The translations under genes were made by a program, and so were the position numbers. A stretch of 64,000 bases of DNA. Origin: Psychrobacter sp. 1044 (GTDB lineage: Bacteria; Pseudomonadota; Gammaproteobacteria; Pseudomonadales; Moraxellaceae). Below, piece by piece: positions 1 through 10,023 of the stretch. Location of the stretch: positions 142,832 to 206,831 of the forward strand of contig NZ_CAJHAZ010000005.1 of NCBI RefSeq assembly GCF_904846525.1. Direction: 5' to 3'. The notes beneath the pieces are model-generated. The model saw only the letters and a list, made by a program, of their open reading frames with translations. It did not search any database and was not told the DNA's origin. Each line of letters starts with the position of its first letter. Within the stretch, counting starts at the first letter, position 1.

Positions 1-212
1 TCGCCTGCGCCTTTTAATAGCAATGCCACCACTTGCTCATCACCTTGCCACTGCTCTAGTTGTTGCGATAACAATTGACACATCTCAACGCTCAAAGCAT
101 TAAGAGATTTGGGCATATTTAACGTCATTATTCCAATCAGGTGACCACAATCTGTCGGCTCGGTGCTGAATAGTACCAGCGCGTCTGATGCGCCTTCTAT
201 AGCTACTGTCAT
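1..212 (-). CDS. 3-hydroxyisobutyryl-CoA hydrolase-like protein, N-terminal part
   Basis: Only the first 70 or so codons lie in the window; the gene runs off the left edge. The visible residues (TLNMPKSLNALS, then a stretch ending LLLKGAG) are the first strand and oxyanion-loop approach of the crotonase fold. In the hydrolase branch this is where the N-terminus continues into the substrate pocket. The enzyme would hydrolyse 3-hydroxyisobutyryl-CoA to the free acid in valine breakdown. It is the last visible gene of the leftward mmsA operon, 60 bases after the enoyl-CoA hydratase. An enoyl-CoA hydratase/isomerase paralogue is the alternative; the hydrolase call rests on operon logic and the MPKSLNALS pattern. 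Confidence 0.7.
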   Translation of the reverse strand, partial: MTVAIEGASDALVLFSTEPTDCGHLIGIMTLNMPKSLNALSVEMCQLLSQQLEQWQGDEQVVALLLKGAG

Positions 213-272
213 AAAGGTGACCTACAAATATTAAAAGAAAAAATAGTATCATTAAGTTTGATTTTATGGCGT

Positions 273-1055
273 TTATTTATTTTTCCAAACGGGCTTACGC
301 TTCTCTAAAAATGCTTGCACACCTTCGCGCTGATCTTCGGTATCAAATAGCTTAACAAAGGCTTCACGCTCATGGATAAGGTTTTGTGCAGGCGGTGTGT
401 GTCTTGCTGCTTGAATAAGTGTTTTGGAATAACTGACCGCAACTGGTGATTGTTTAGCGACTTTTTGTGCCAAGGCTTGTGCTGTTTGTAATCCTTCACC
501 TTTTGCAGTGACTTCTTCGACTAAGCCAATGCGTAGTGCAATCTGGGCATCGACGCGCTCGCCGCACAATATCATGCGCTTTGCCCAACCCTCGCCTACC
601 AAAGCCGTTAGATTTTGCGTACCACCAGCACACGGCAATAAGCCCACACCAGTCTCAGGCAATGCCATTTGCGCATGCGCTTCTGCGATACGGATATCAC
701 AAGCGAGTGCGCACTCAAGACCACCACCCATCGCATAACCATTTATAACCGCGATACTAACGCCGCGATAGGCTGACAGTGCCTCAAATGCTTCACCAAA
801 GGCGATCGCCATACTGATCGCGCGGCCTTTATCACCATCGGCAAAATTATTTAAATCAGCGCCTGCTGAAAAGAACTTCTCTCCATCACCATGAACGATT
901 AGTGCATATACCTCGTCGTTGGCATTGAGGTCAGTAACCAGTTGCTTAAGCGCCTGTAGACTTTCCATCGTCCACGTATGAGCAGGTGGGTTATTTAGGG
1001 TTAGCGTCGCAATATGACCATTAATTGATAGTTTTAAGTTGGTATAATCCGTCAT
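273..1055 (-). CDS. enoyl-CoA hydratase (valine pathway)
   Basis: A 260-residue crotonase-fold protein, the usual length for the family. It would hydrate methacrylyl-CoA to 3-hydroxyisobutyryl-CoA in the cytoplasm. The oxyanion segment FFSAGADL (residues 61-68) and the two catalytic glutamates (E114 in MGGGLECALACD, E134 in ALPETGVG) are all present, so it should be an active hydratase. The start has an AAGGA ribosome-binding site. It lies 42 bases downstream of the acyl-CoA dehydrogenase in the same leftward operon. Substrate assignment comes from the neighbours; the sequence alone says only short-chain enoyl-CoA hydratase. Confidence 0.85.
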   Translation of the reverse strand: MTDYTNLKLSINGHIATLTLNNPPAHTWTMESLQALKQLVTDLNANDEVYALIVHGDGEKFFSAGADLNNFADGDKGRAISMAIAFGEAFEALSAYRGVSIAVINGYAMGGGLECALACDIRIAEAHAQMALPETGVGLLPCAGGTQNLTALVGEGWAKRMILCGERVDAQIALRIGLVEEVTAKGEGLQTAQALAQKVAKQSPVAVSYSKTLIQAARHTPPAQNLIHEREAFVKLFDTEDQREGVQAFLEKRKPVWKNK

Positions 1056-1097
1056 GAAATATCCTTGTTATAAAATCATTTTATTCATATAAATAGG

Positions 1098-2258
1098 TTA
1101 GCGCAGTTGGCTCAATGCATCATCTTGCATAAGCTGACGCGAGACAATCACGCGCATGATCTCATTGGTACCTTCCAAAATCTGATGTACGCGCAAATCT
1201 CGCACATGACGCTCAAGCGGATACTCATTGAGATAACCGTAGCCACCATGCAGCTGCAAGGCTTCGTTAGCAACATCAAAACAAAGATCGGTCGATAAAC
1301 GCTTTGCCATTGCACAGTAAGTAGAGGCTTGAACATCGTTATTATCGACTTTGCTCGCCGCTAAATAGAGCATTTGCCTTGCGGTAATGGTTTGGGTCAG
1401 CATATCAGCAAGCTTAAACTGTACCGACTGTAAGCTAGCAATCGGGCTGCCAAACTGACTGCGCTCTTGTACATAATTGGTCGCTGTCTCAAGCGCCGCT
1501 TGCGCAGTACCGACTGCACAGATACCAATATTAATCCGCCCGCCATCTAGCCCTTTCATGGCAATACGAAAACCTTGACCTTCCTCGCCGATGAGATTTT
1601 CTACTGGCACTTTGACATCTTTAAAGCTAATCGTCCGTGTCGGCTGTGCTTTCCAGCCCATTTTATGCTCGTTTTTGCCGTATTCGATACCAGCACTGTC
1701 TGCATCAACGACGAATGCTGAAATCCCCTTTGGACCTGTAGCGCCCGTACGTGCCATAACGACCAACACATCGGTGGAGCCTGCGCCTGAGATAAAGGTT
1801 TTTTCGCCGTTAAGAATATAATGCTCGCCTTGCTTATCAGCTTTGGTACGCAGTGATGCGGCATCAGAACCGGCATTAGGTTCCGTTAGACAATAGCTGC
1901 CCAGCCATTCACCACTAACCATATTTGGCAAATATTTTTTGCACAATGCATCACTGCCAAACTCACCAATCATCCAGCCTGCCATATTATGAATACTCAT
2001 ATAAGCAGCGACCGCGGTATCACCCCATGCTAACTCCTCAAACACCATGGCAGAATCTAAACGCGGCAATCCCAAGCCATCATATTCAGGGTTGGTATAT
2101 AACCCTAAAAATCCAAGCTCGCCTGATTTTTTAATGACATCAATCGGAAAATGCGAAGTGCGATCCCATTCAGCGGCATTGGGCTTTAGCTCTTTTTGTG
2201 CAAACTGTCTAGCAGTTTGGCGAAAGGCAATTTGGTCATCGGTCAATGAAAAATCCAT
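1098..2258 (-). CDS. acyl-CoA dehydrogenase, isobutyryl-CoA dehydrogenase type
   Basis: A 386-residue FAD-dependent acyl-CoA dehydrogenase. The N-terminal helical domain begins MDFSLTDDQIAFRQTARQFA. The middle beta domain carries YCLTEPNAGSDAASL and the FISGAGS FAD-contact segment. The C-terminal domain ends with LHGGYGYLNEYPLER and QILEGTNEIMR, whose Glu is the catalytic base position of this subfamily. It would oxidise isobutyryl-CoA to methacrylyl-CoA and pass electrons to ETF. An AAGGA site precedes the start by eight bases. The gene sits between mmsA and an enoyl-CoA hydratase, the typical order of valine operons. A broader short/branched-chain specificity is possible. Confidence 0.88.
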   Translation of the reverse strand: MDFSLTDDQIAFRQTARQFAQKELKPNAAEWDRTSHFPIDVIKKSGELGFLGLYTNPEYDGLGLPRLDSAMVFEELAWGDTAVAAYMSIHNMAGWMIGEFGSDALCKKYLPNMVSGEWLGSYCLTEPNAGSDAASLRTKADKQGEHYILNGEKTFISGAGSTDVLVVMARTGATGPKGISAFVVDADSAGIEYGKNEHKMGWKAQPTRTISFKDVKVPVENLIGEEGQGFRIAMKGLDGGRINIGICAVGTAQAALETATNYVQERSQFGSPIASLQSVQFKLADMLTQTITARQMLYLAASKVDNNDVQASTYCAMAKRLSTDLCFDVANEALQLHGGYGYLNEYPLERHVRDLRVHQILEGTNEIMRVIVSRQLMQDDALSQLR

Positions 2259-2321
2259 GAGGTCATCCTTGTGCTGAATAGAGTGTATTAAAGCGTCAAT
2301 GCAAATATAGGTGATTCAGCG

Positions 2322-3806
2322 TTAAATTGAAATAGTCGTATTAACACCGCGACTTGCTTCATCATCAAACCAGCGAGCCGTAACCGTCTTGGTTTGGGTA
2401 TAAAATTGTACCGCCTGCTTACCATAAGGACCCAAATCACCAAGCTTACTAGCGCGTGAGCCTGAAAACGAGAACATTGGTAGTGGCACAGGAATCGGCA
2501 AGTTAATACCAATTTGACCGACTTGGATATCTTGTTGGAATTTATGCGCGGCAGCTCCTGACTGAGTAAAGATAGCCGTGCCGTTACCATGCGGATTGGC
2601 ATTGAGCATCTCAATTGCTTCATCTAAGCTGTTGGCACGCATGATACACAGTACAGGTCCAAAAATTTCTTCTTTATAAATTTGCATATCGCTTGTGACA
2701 TTATCAAAAATAGTCGGTCCTACGAAGTTACCCTTTTCATAACCCTCAACGGCAATACCACGACCATCCAGTATCAAACTCGCCCCTTCCTCTACGCCTG
2801 TGCCAATCAAATGCTCAACACGCGCTTTTGCGGCAGGAGAAATAAGGGGACCCAAATCTTTATCATGTTTACCAGCTGAGACGATTAAACCCTCAGCTTT
2901 GGCTTTGATATCATCAATCCACTCACCGGCAGCACCGACAAGGACAACCACAGATAACGCCATACAGCGTTGACCAGCAGCACCAAATGCCGCGCCTGCT
3001 AGTTGATTCAGCGTTTGCTCTTTATTAGCATCCGGCAAGATAACACCATGGTTTTTCGCGCCCATCATACACTGTGCGCGTTTGCCTGATTGACTGGCAC
3101 GCTCATAAACGTGTTTGCCGACGTTGGTCGAACCCACAAAAGAGACTGCTTTAATATCAGGATGATCACAAATCGCATCAACGGTAGCTTTGCCGCCATG
3201 CACCACGTTTAGCACCCCTTCAGGTACGCCCGCTTCAACAGCAAGCTCTACCAAACGCATAGTCACCATCGGATCTTGTTCAGATGGTTTTAGGATAAAA
3301 GTGTTGCCCGTGGCAATCGCCATTGGGAACATCCACAGTGGAATCATCGCTGGGAAGTTAAACGGCGTAATGCCTGCACAGACACCCAGTGGCTGCCAAA
3401 TACTATATGTATCCACGCCTGATGCAACGTTTTCAACGAAGTCACCTATTTGCAAATTGGCAATGCCTGCCGCATGTTCAACCACTTCTAAACCACGAAA
3501 TACATCACCGCGTGCATCAGCAATCGTCTTACCCTGCTCTGCCGTCAGTATTTCTGCCAGCTCGTCCATGTGGTCGCGAATCAATGCCTGATATTTTAGA
3601 AAGATACGGGCACGTGTGGTAATCGGTGTTTTGCGCCACGTTTGAAACGCTGCTTGAGCAGCAGCGACCGCTTGATTGATTTCATCATCAGTAGTTTGCG
3701 GTACTTTAGCAATGACTTCTTGCGTGGCAGGATCGGTGATATCAATCCATTCACTGGTATTAGAATCAACAAATTGACCATTGATGAGCTGCTTGACGTG
3801 GTGCAT
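2322..3806 (-). CDS. mmsA: methylmalonate-semialdehyde dehydrogenase (acylating)
   Basis: A 494-residue aldehyde dehydrogenase of the CoA-acylating class, which converts methylmalonate semialdehyde to propionyl-CoA with NAD and CoA. The Rossmann-domain motif [18 protein letters not shown] and the catalytic segment [10 protein letters not shown] with C281 are clear. [14 protein letters not shown] replaces the ELGGK motif of ordinary aldehyde dehydrogenases, which is diagnostic of MmsA. It is the first gene of the leftward valine operon; an AAGGA site lies seven bases before the start. Its product propionyl-CoA connects it with the prpE gene just upstream. Confidence 0.95.
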   Translation of the reverse strand: MHHVKQLINGQFVDSNTSEWIDITDPATQEVIAKVPQTTDDEINQAVAAAQAAFQTWRKTPITTRARIFLKYQALIRDHMDELAEILTAEQGKTIADARGDVFRGLEVVEHAAGIANLQIGDFVENVASGVDTYSIWQPLGVCAGITPFNFPAMIPLWMFPMAIATGNTFILKPSEQDPMVTMRLVELAVEAGVPEGVLNVVHGGKATVDAICDHPDIKAVSFVGSTNVGKHVYERASQSGKRAQCMMGAKNHGVILPDANKEQTLNQLAGAAFGAAGQRCMALSVVVLVGAAGEWIDDIKAKAEGLIVSAGKHDKDLGPLISPAAKARVEHLIGTGVEEGASLILDGRGIAVEGYEKGNFVGPTIFDNVTSDMQIYKEEIFGPVLCIMRANSLDEAIEMLNANPHGNGTAIFTQSGAAAHKFQQDIQVGQIGINLPIPVPLPMFSFSGSRASKLGDLGPYGKQAVQFYTQTKTVTARWFDDEASRGVNTTISI

Positions 3807-3934
3807 AAGATATCCTTATCTTGTTTGCGAGACTACCCTTTAGCGGTGTCTTAATATTCAAAAAGAGAGAAAAAATGATGAGCTTTTATCGATCAAACGT
3901 ATTTTATAAAATGATTTATTTCGTATCGTTATTG

Positions 3935-3964
3935 ACTATACCAATAAACCATTTTTAGGGTCAA
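3935..3964 (-). promoter_or_regulatory. probable sigma-70 promoter of the mmsA operon
   Basis: Read on the minus strand, a TTGACC -35 box is followed by an 18-base spacer and a TATAGT -10 box, about 130 bases upstream of the mmsA start. It is the best promoter match in the 360-base gap between prpE and mmsA. Apart from the prpE terminator I see no other clear signal in that gap. Confidence 0.55.
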
Positions 3965-4090
3965 GCGCTTTGTCAAAATTTTATCTGAGTTTATGTTAAC
4001 GAGAAAAACTTTATGTAAGGTATATTTTCAGTTTGAGCGAAAGCGACTAAGTGGTGATAAAAATGAGGAGGCACCTTAAATTGAAAACAA

Positions 4091-4121
4091 AAAAGCCCAT
4101 GATTGTGCATGAGCTTTTTTT
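4091..4121 (-). terminator. intrinsic terminator after prpE
   Basis: An 11-base stem (AAAAGCCCATG paired with CATGAGCTTTT, one mismatch) with a six-base loop and T-rich tails on both strands. It lies 46 bases beyond the prpE stop codon. Confidence 0.75.
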
Positions 4122-4166
4122 CAATATTAACGTTAGATGGCTTTTTTCAATTAATACGCCATCGTA

Positions 4167-6221
4167 TTAGTAGTCTTTCATAGACTGCTTAATCGCCTCA
4201 ATCGCTGTTGGATTATCAAGCGTTGACATATCTCCTGTTTCGTTACCTTCTGCTAAAGCACGAATGGCTCGACGTAAGATTTTGCCAGAGCGCGTTTTTG
4301 GTAGCGCTTGCGGAAAATAAATTGCCGCTGGCCTTGCGATACCACCGAGGGATTTGACCACAGCACCGATGACCTGCTGCTCAATACGGAAACGATTTTC
4401 GGTGGTCGTGACTTGTTCATGATCTCTCAGCACACAAAAGGCTATCGGCAACTCTCCTTTCAATTCATCATGAATACCCACAACCGCACATTCTGCCATT
4501 TCTGGATGCGTGCTAATCGCCTCTTCAATTTCTTGCGTGCCAATACGATGACCGGCAACGTTAATCACATCGTCAGTTCGTCCTAAAATATAAAAATACC
4601 CCTCCTCATCAGTCACGGCATAGTCTGAGGTTGAGTATTGCTTGCCATCAAACAGACCAAAATAACTGCTAATAAAGCGTTCGTCATTTCGCCATACCGT
4701 GGTCAGACAACCGGGCGGCAATGGTGCACGAATCGCGAGCAGTCCTTTTTCGCCAGCTTTACAAGGTTCGCCAGTTTCTTCATTAATGACATGCGCATCA
4801 TAACCATACATGGGATAACCAGGCGAACCTTGCTTGTGTGGCTTATGATTGAACTTGGGCGTGTTACTTAAAATGGGCCAGCCAGACTCTGTTTGCCAAT
4901 AATGGTCTAAAATTGGCACACCTAAATGCTTAGTCAGCCAATTGGCTGTCGATTCATCCAGTGGTTCACCTGCCAAAAAGAAGGATTTTACGCTGGAGAC
5001 ATCATAGCGCGTCATCCATGTCTCATCTTGTTTTTTCAGCATACGGACACCCGTCGGTGCCGTGAATAAAATATTGACCTTGTTTGCTTCGACAATTCGC
5101 CACCAAATACCGGGGTTTGGGCGATGCGGCAGACCTTCATACATCACACTCGTCATGCCAGCCAGCAATGGTGCGTAAATAGTGTAAGAATGCCCGACCG
5201 CCCAGCCGATATCTGATATCGCCCAAAATGTCTCGCCCGCCTTGCCATCGTAGATATAGTCCATCGACGTCGTTAGCGCAACCGCGTGACCACCGGTATC
5301 CCGTTGTACACCTTTTGGCGTGCCAGTGGTGCCTGAAGTATACAGAAGATACGACGGCGTATTTGACTCAAGCCAAACTGGCTCGACAATCGCATTGGCT
5401 TCACAGCTGATACGGCGCTGGGTTGCATAATCAACATCAATATTTTTTGGCTCAAATGGTAAAATGCCACGATTGATGACCAATACATGTTCGGGCTTAA
5501 CTGTTGCTTGCTCGACCCCTTGATTGACAAGATTTTTATAATTAATAACTTTACCACCGCGCAAACCTGCATCCACCGTGATGACCATTTTTGCTTCGGC
5601 ATCATCCATACGAATGGCTAAGTTATGGGCAGCAAAACCACCAAATACCACAGAATGTACCGCACCGATACGAGCGCAAGCCAACATGGCATAAGCGGCT
5701 TCTAGAATCATCGGCATGTAAATGACAACGCGATCGCCCTTGCCAATACCATGACGCTGTAGCACATCGGCAAAATAATTGACTTCTTTATATAGGTCAT
5801 TATAGGTCAGACGACGTTTGGTATAGTCCGTATAAAGCTCAACGTTATTACCCAAGTCTTTAAACGCATCGACGACTGCAGGAAAGGTTTCGATTAACTC
5901 TTGGTTAATCTCAGAGGATAACCAGATAAAAGCATCCTGCTCTGCGCGTTCTGCAAGGTGACGATCGACACAGTTATAGCAAAGATTGGTCTCGCCACCG
6001 ACATACCACTGCGCAAATGGCAGATTACTGTCATCAAGAATTTGTTCAGGCTCTTTATGCCAATAGATACGCTTTGCTTGCTCTGCCCAAAACTGCTCTT
6101 TATTTTCAATAGAAGAGTGATAAATTTCAGCAAAAGTTTGAGTGGTATTAGATAACGCTTGAGAAGTCTGAGCTTGCTCTGACGATTGGTTGGTCACTGA
6201 AGTGGCGGTTTGCTCGCTCAT
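4167..6221 (-). CDS. prpE: propionate-CoA ligase
   Basis: An adenylate-forming acyl-CoA synthetase of about 684 residues from the chosen start, activating propionate to propionyl-CoA through an acyl-AMP. The N-terminus has the PrpE/acetyl-CoA-synthetase signature (FWAEQAKRIYWHKEP, then FAQWYVGGETNLCYNCVDRHL). The P-loop is YTSGTTGTPKGVQRDTGGH, and the C-terminal domain ends with the acylatable lysine in PKTRSGKILRRAIR. The ATG at MSEQ is preferred over one 20 codons upstream because AAGGA precedes it by eight bases. Together with mmsA it places propionyl-CoA production at one locus. Acetate is a possible second substrate. Confidence 0.9.
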   Translation of the reverse strand: MSEQTATSVTNQSSEQAQTSQALSNTTQTFAEIYHSSIENKEQFWAEQAKRIYWHKEPEQILDDSNLPFAQWYVGGETNLCYNCVDRHLAERAEQDAFIWLSSEINQELIETFPAVVDAFKDLGNNVELYTDYTKRRLTYNDLYKEVNYFADVLQRHGIGKGDRVVIYMPMILEAAYAMLACARIGAVHSVVFGGFAAHNLAIRMDDAEAKMVITVDAGLRGGKVINYKNLVNQGVEQATVKPEHVLVINRGILPFEPKNIDVDYATQRRISCEANAIVEPVWLESNTPSYLLYTSGTTGTPKGVQRDTGGHAVALTTSMDYIYDGKAGETFWAISDIGWAVGHSYTIYAPLLAGMTSVMYEGLPHRPNPGIWWRIVEANKVNILFTAPTGVRMLKKQDETWMTRYDVSSVKSFFLAGEPLDESTANWLTKHLGVPILDHYWQTESGWPILSNTPKFNHKPHKQGSPGYPMYGYDAHVINEETGEPCKAGEKGLLAIRAPLPPGCLTTVWRNDERFISSYFGLFDGKQYSTSDYAVTDEEGYFYILGRTDDVINVAGHRIGTQEIEEAISTHPEMAECAVVGIHDELKGELPIAFCVLRDHEQVTTTENRFRIEQQVIGAVVKSLGGIARPAAIYFPQALPKTRSGKILRRAIRALAEGNETGDMSTLDNPTAIEAIKQSMKDY

Positions 6222-6325
6222 AATAGCTGTCCTTAGCATAAATGATGGGTAATACGATGTAATATTGTCTAACAATGTCATAGTAAAGATTGGCTATCCC
6301 TGCCAGCTATCTCTAATAGAACAAA

Positions 6326-6365
6326 AAACCGATACACTACGTATCGATTTAGTAGGTATCGGTTT
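6326..6365 (-). terminator. hairpin terminator after the acyl-CoA ligase
   Basis: A perfect 10-base inverted repeat (AAACCGATAC / GTATCGGTTT) with a nested CGATAC / GTATCG pair in the loop. On the minus strand it ends in a run of six T, about 75 bases after the acyl-CoA ligase gene. Confidence 0.65.
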
Positions 6366-6439
6366 AAAATGTAGCAGAGCTAACAATAAAGGTCAACTAT
6401 TAAGCCAGTTATCTGCTCAATAGTTAAGCCACTTTGAAC

Positions 6440-8110
6440 CTATACCTCAGTTTGATCAGCATACATCTCACGCATCACCTTTTTGTCATGCTTACCAACA
6501 GAAGTCTTTGGCAACTCATTGACGAACTTAAACTGACTTGGCACACCATATTTCGGAATAATACCCCGCTCTACGGCTTTCTCGGCAATGGCTTTGATAT
6601 CATCAACGCTCGTGTCTTGAGCATTAGGTTTTAACACAATCAAGGCCAATGGACGCTCACCCCACTGTTTGTCACGTACCCCAATCACAGATACGTCAGC
6701 GACCGCTGGATGTAACGACAAAATCGTCTCAATCTCTAATGACGATATCCACTCGCCGCCTGACTTGATGACATCTTTTAAGCGATCAGTAATCCTAATA
6801 TAACCATCAGGACGTATATAAGCAATGTCTTGGGTGTGCATATAGCCGTTTTCCCACAGCTCTTTGCCCGCATCGTCATTTTTTAGATAGCTTTGCGTTA
6901 GCCAAGGTGCGCGTAATACCAGCTCGCCAGTATTGTCTTGACCGGTACCAACCGACTCATTATTGCTACTCCATATCTGAGCATCCACCATCAGTACGGG
7001 CTTACCAGTCATACAACGGCGAGCGATATCTTCATCTTCACTCATTTTAGGCTCGTCGAGACTAAATTCTGTCAAGCTAATAAGGGGCGCTGTCTCTGAC
7101 ATACCATAACCAGTATATACTTCGATGCCTTGTTCCATGGCGGTTTTTGCCAAGCCTTCTGTCAATCGCGAGCCACCGATAATCATTTTTAAACCATTAA
7201 AGCTAGCACCGCGATCTTGCGCTTCTTTGAGCACCATTTGCAAAATCGTTGGGACACAATGGGTAATACTAACTTTTTCATTAGTAATCAAATCCATTAA
7301 CACATCTGGTGCATAGCGTCCCGGATACACTTGCTTCAGACCAGCCATGGTCGCGGTAAATGGAAAGCCCCATGCATGCACGTGAAACATTGGCGTCATC
7401 GGCATATAGACATCACCGTAACTGACGCCTTGCTTGTCGGGCAGCATACCTAGTGTCGCCGCTTCGGTGAGGGTATGCAATACTAACTGGCGGTGGCTAA
7501 AGAACACACCTTTTGGATCGCCCGTCGTGCCTGAGGTATAAAACGTCGTGGCAATGGTATTTTCATCAAAATCTGGGAAGTCAAACTCACTATCGGCAGC
7601 TTGTAATAATTCTTCATACTCACCCACTACGCGGTTTTGATTACCACCGAAGACTCCTTCTGATGTCACGCCATCATCATCTAGCCAAATAATGTGCTCA
7701 ATACTAGAGTTTTCAAACTGATAGCTTTTGACCAATGGCGCAAACTCAGAATTAAGCAGCAGCACTTTTGGCTTAGCGTGATTGATGGTATAAAGAATTT
7801 TTTCTGGCGATAGGCGGATATTAACGGTTTGTAAAATATACTCTGACATCGGTACAGCGAAATACGACTCAAGATAACGATGGCTATCCCAATCCATCAC
7901 CGCCACTATATCACCTGCATCTAGATTTAAACCTGCTAAAACATTGGCCAAGCGATTGATACGATTGAATAAATCTTTATAGGTAAGGCGTTTTTTGTCA
8001 GCATAAACGATTTCTTGCTCTAGCGACACCGTTTTGGCACGGTTCAATAGTTGCTTAACTAATAAGGGATAATCGTAAGCAGAAGGGGCGCTGTGGTAAA
8101 TATTTGACAT
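6440..8110 (-). CDS. fatty-acyl-CoA ligase, AlkK-like
   Basis: An adenylate-forming ligase of about 556 residues. The ATP-binding P-loop is TFYTSGTTGDPKGVFFSHRQL, followed by YTGYGMSETAPL (A5 motif) and GEWISSLEIE (hinge region). The catalytic C-terminal lysine is in LPKTSVGKHDKKVMRE. The length and motif spelling fit the medium/long-chain fatty acid and methylmercaptopropionate ligase group (AlkK, FadD3-like, DmdB). The ATG at MSNIYHS has AAGGA ten bases upstream, so I prefer it to the in-frame ATG eight codons earlier. It stands alone between terminators and the MFS gene; chain-length preference cannot be read from sequence. Confidence 0.8.
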   Translation of the reverse strand: MSNIYHSAPSAYDYPLLVKQLLNRAKTVSLEQEIVYADKKRLTYKDLFNRINRLANVLAGLNLDAGDIVAVMDWDSHRYLESYFAVPMSEYILQTVNIRLSPEKILYTINHAKPKVLLLNSEFAPLVKSYQFENSSIEHIIWLDDDGVTSEGVFGGNQNRVVGEYEELLQAADSEFDFPDFDENTIATTFYTSGTTGDPKGVFFSHRQLVLHTLTEAATLGMLPDKQGVSYGDVYMPMTPMFHVHAWGFPFTATMAGLKQVYPGRYAPDVLMDLITNEKVSITHCVPTILQMVLKEAQDRGASFNGLKMIIGGSRLTEGLAKTAMEQGIEVYTGYGMSETAPLISLTEFSLDEPKMSEDEDIARRCMTGKPVLMVDAQIWSSNNESVGTGQDNTGELVLRAPWLTQSYLKNDDAGKELWENGYMHTQDIAYIRPDGYIRITDRLKDVIKSGGEWISSLEIETILSLHPAVADVSVIGVRDKQWGERPLALIVLKPNAQDTSVDDIKAIAEKAVERGIIPKYGVPSQFKFVNELPKTSVGKHDKKVMREMYADQTEV

Positions 8111-8407
8111 AGATGTGACGTCCTTGTTGGTCATGCGGATAAGTTATTATGCGGGTGAATCATAGATAATTGATGGCACGCAGTCCTAGTTATTTTAGCT
8201 TTTATTTATAAAAAATTGCTGTTTAACCAGTGGCTATTTAAAAATTGGCTGTTTAAAAATTGATAGTGGCTAACAGTATTAATAGAATTATTAGGGTGTA
8301 TTGAACAGGCTATATCGATAGTAAGAAAAAGTAGATGCTATGTAAAGCAACCTTACGTAAACATCCTAAGAGGCAATAGCTTAATGAAAATTGCTCAAAA
8401 ATAGCCA

Positions 8408-9607
8408 TCAAGCCGTGCGTGATTTTGTTTTGATCATACCAAAACTGGCAACCAGTAATGCCAAAATCTGTACAAATAAGAGCAGCCATACTGTGAGCGA
8501 CCACTGCCCGCGCGCATAAGCCATACCGCATAACCACGCACCCATCGTACCGCCAGCATAATACCCCATGTAATATAAACCAGACGCCAATGAGCGCCCT
8601 TTTTTAACATTGACGGCGATATAACTGATGGTGGCAGCTTGGGTGATAAAGACACCTGAGGACATAATAGCAAGACCAATAATAATGCCCCATAACGGCG
8701 TTACTAGCGTTAACAGCACCCCAATCATAGAAACGAGAACAGCCACGCGTACTGTGCGCGCTGAACCAAAGCGACGTAGCAAGGTTGTCGACAATGGCGT
8801 GATGACAACGCCTATCAAATAAACGGCAAAAATATTGGCAAGCGCACCCGTACTCAACTCATATGGCGTCTTAGCAAGATGTAGATTGATAAAGGTAAAA
8901 CAGCCCACGAGTGAGAATAAAACACACGCTCCTAGCAGACAAGCCGTCACCACATAACGATTGGTTAAATGCTCACCGAGCGTCTGCATCGCGGAACGAA
9001 AATTCGGATTGGCCACAAACTGCTGTGAAGATGGTAGCATCTTGCCGACCCACAGCGCACCGATAAGGGTCATCGCTGCCATCACATAATAGCCTGCACG
9101 CCAGCCTATAAGCTCGTGCAAATGCCCAAGCAAAAATCGCCCCATAAAGCCGCCAAGTACCGAGCCTGAGACATAGAACGACATCAGTTCCGTGACAGCG
9201 CGTCCCTCAAACTCTTCACCGATATAAGCAATCGTCACCACTGTAATGCCCGGTACAGACAACCCTTGCATAAACCGCCACATGCCCATCCAACCAATAC
9301 TCGGACTTTGGGCAATTAAAGCAGTTGGTATTGCTAAAAATAATAATGCGCCAACGATAAAGGATTTACGCCCCACAGCGTCAGACAGCATGCCCAAGAA
9401 TGGCGACATAATAGCAATCGCCATCACCGTTGCACCGACGATCATGCCAGCTTGCACCTCAGTTGCGGACAGGTCTACCATTAATACGGGCAAAATGGCC
9501 TGAATAGAATACACTTGCAAAAAAGCAAACATCCCAATCAAGCCGATAGTAAGTTTTAAGACCCACGATGTTGCATTATTGATTGGTGTAGATAGAGGTT
9601 CTGGCAT
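8408..9607 (-). CDS. MFS transporter
   Basis: About 399 residues with roughly 12 predicted membrane segments, beginning LTIGLIGMFAFLQVYSIQAILPVL. The loop 2-3 signature of major facilitators is present (GMLSDAVGRKSF). The overall pattern resembles the YnfM/bacillibactin-exporter branch of drug:proton antiporters. The M at MPEPLSTP is chosen because upstream codons encode a His/Tyr-rich stretch unlike a transporter N-terminus; no strong ribosome-binding site precedes it. It is divergent from the polyester hydrolase gene. The substrate is unknown. Confidence 0.8.
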   Translation of the reverse strand: MPEPLSTPINNATSWVLKLTIGLIGMFAFLQVYSIQAILPVLMVDLSATEVQAGMIVGATVMAIAIMSPFLGMLSDAVGRKSFIVGALLFLAIPTALIAQSPSIGWMGMWRFMQGLSVPGITVVTIAYIGEEFEGRAVTELMSFYVSGSVLGGFMGRFLLGHLHELIGWRAGYYVMAAMTLIGALWVGKMLPSSQQFVANPNFRSAMQTLGEHLTNRYVVTACLLGACVLFSLVGCFTFINLHLAKTPYELSTGALANIFAVYLIGVVITPLSTTLLRRFGSARTVRVAVLVSMIGVLLTLVTPLWGIIIGLAIMSSGVFITQAATISYIAVNVKKGRSLASGLYYMGYYAGGTMGAWLCGMAYARGQWSLTVWLLLFVQILALLVASFGMIKTKSRTA

Positions 9608-10023
9608 ATTATTCTGGGGTTTACTGATGGTATTTTTCACAGGGATACAGGCTATGTTGGACGCGGATGATCTGGCGTGAGTAATAGAAATAGGACGATA
9701 ATAGCTGAAATAATGACAAAAACAATGATGACAATAATGGCTGATGCTAGGGATAGCCGTCAGGTATGATTTTAGCACACCAAATACCAGACTCTGGTTT
9801 CGGTGTGTTATCGGTATTGCTTTATTTATGCTTAGGGTCTGTTGAACACTACAAGCTGCTGCTTTATATATATACTGGGTAGGTGACGTATATTTTTGAC
9901 AGCAAGCTGATTACTGTCTACTATTATTTTGATCTATTATATATAAATGCGATTCACAAAAACTTATATCCACAAAATATAACCTGCGACAAAATCCAAC
10001 TCACCTATAACAGACTCTCTATC
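9608..10023. other. divergent intergenic region, MFS / polyester hydrolase
   Basis: An AT-rich 416-base spacer. It contains the 14-base string TAGGGTCTGTTGAA, which recurs about 180 bases before the glycerophosphodiesterase gene near 38,220. An open frame continues upstream of the hydrolase start from a GTG, but it encodes no signal peptide and is probably not translated. No convincing promoter or operator was recognised. Confidence 0.4.

Noticed and set aside
3190..3591. Long plus-strand frame opposite mmsA
   Set aside because: Antisense frame of a clear dehydrogenase gene; composition and lack of start signal mark it as a shadow.
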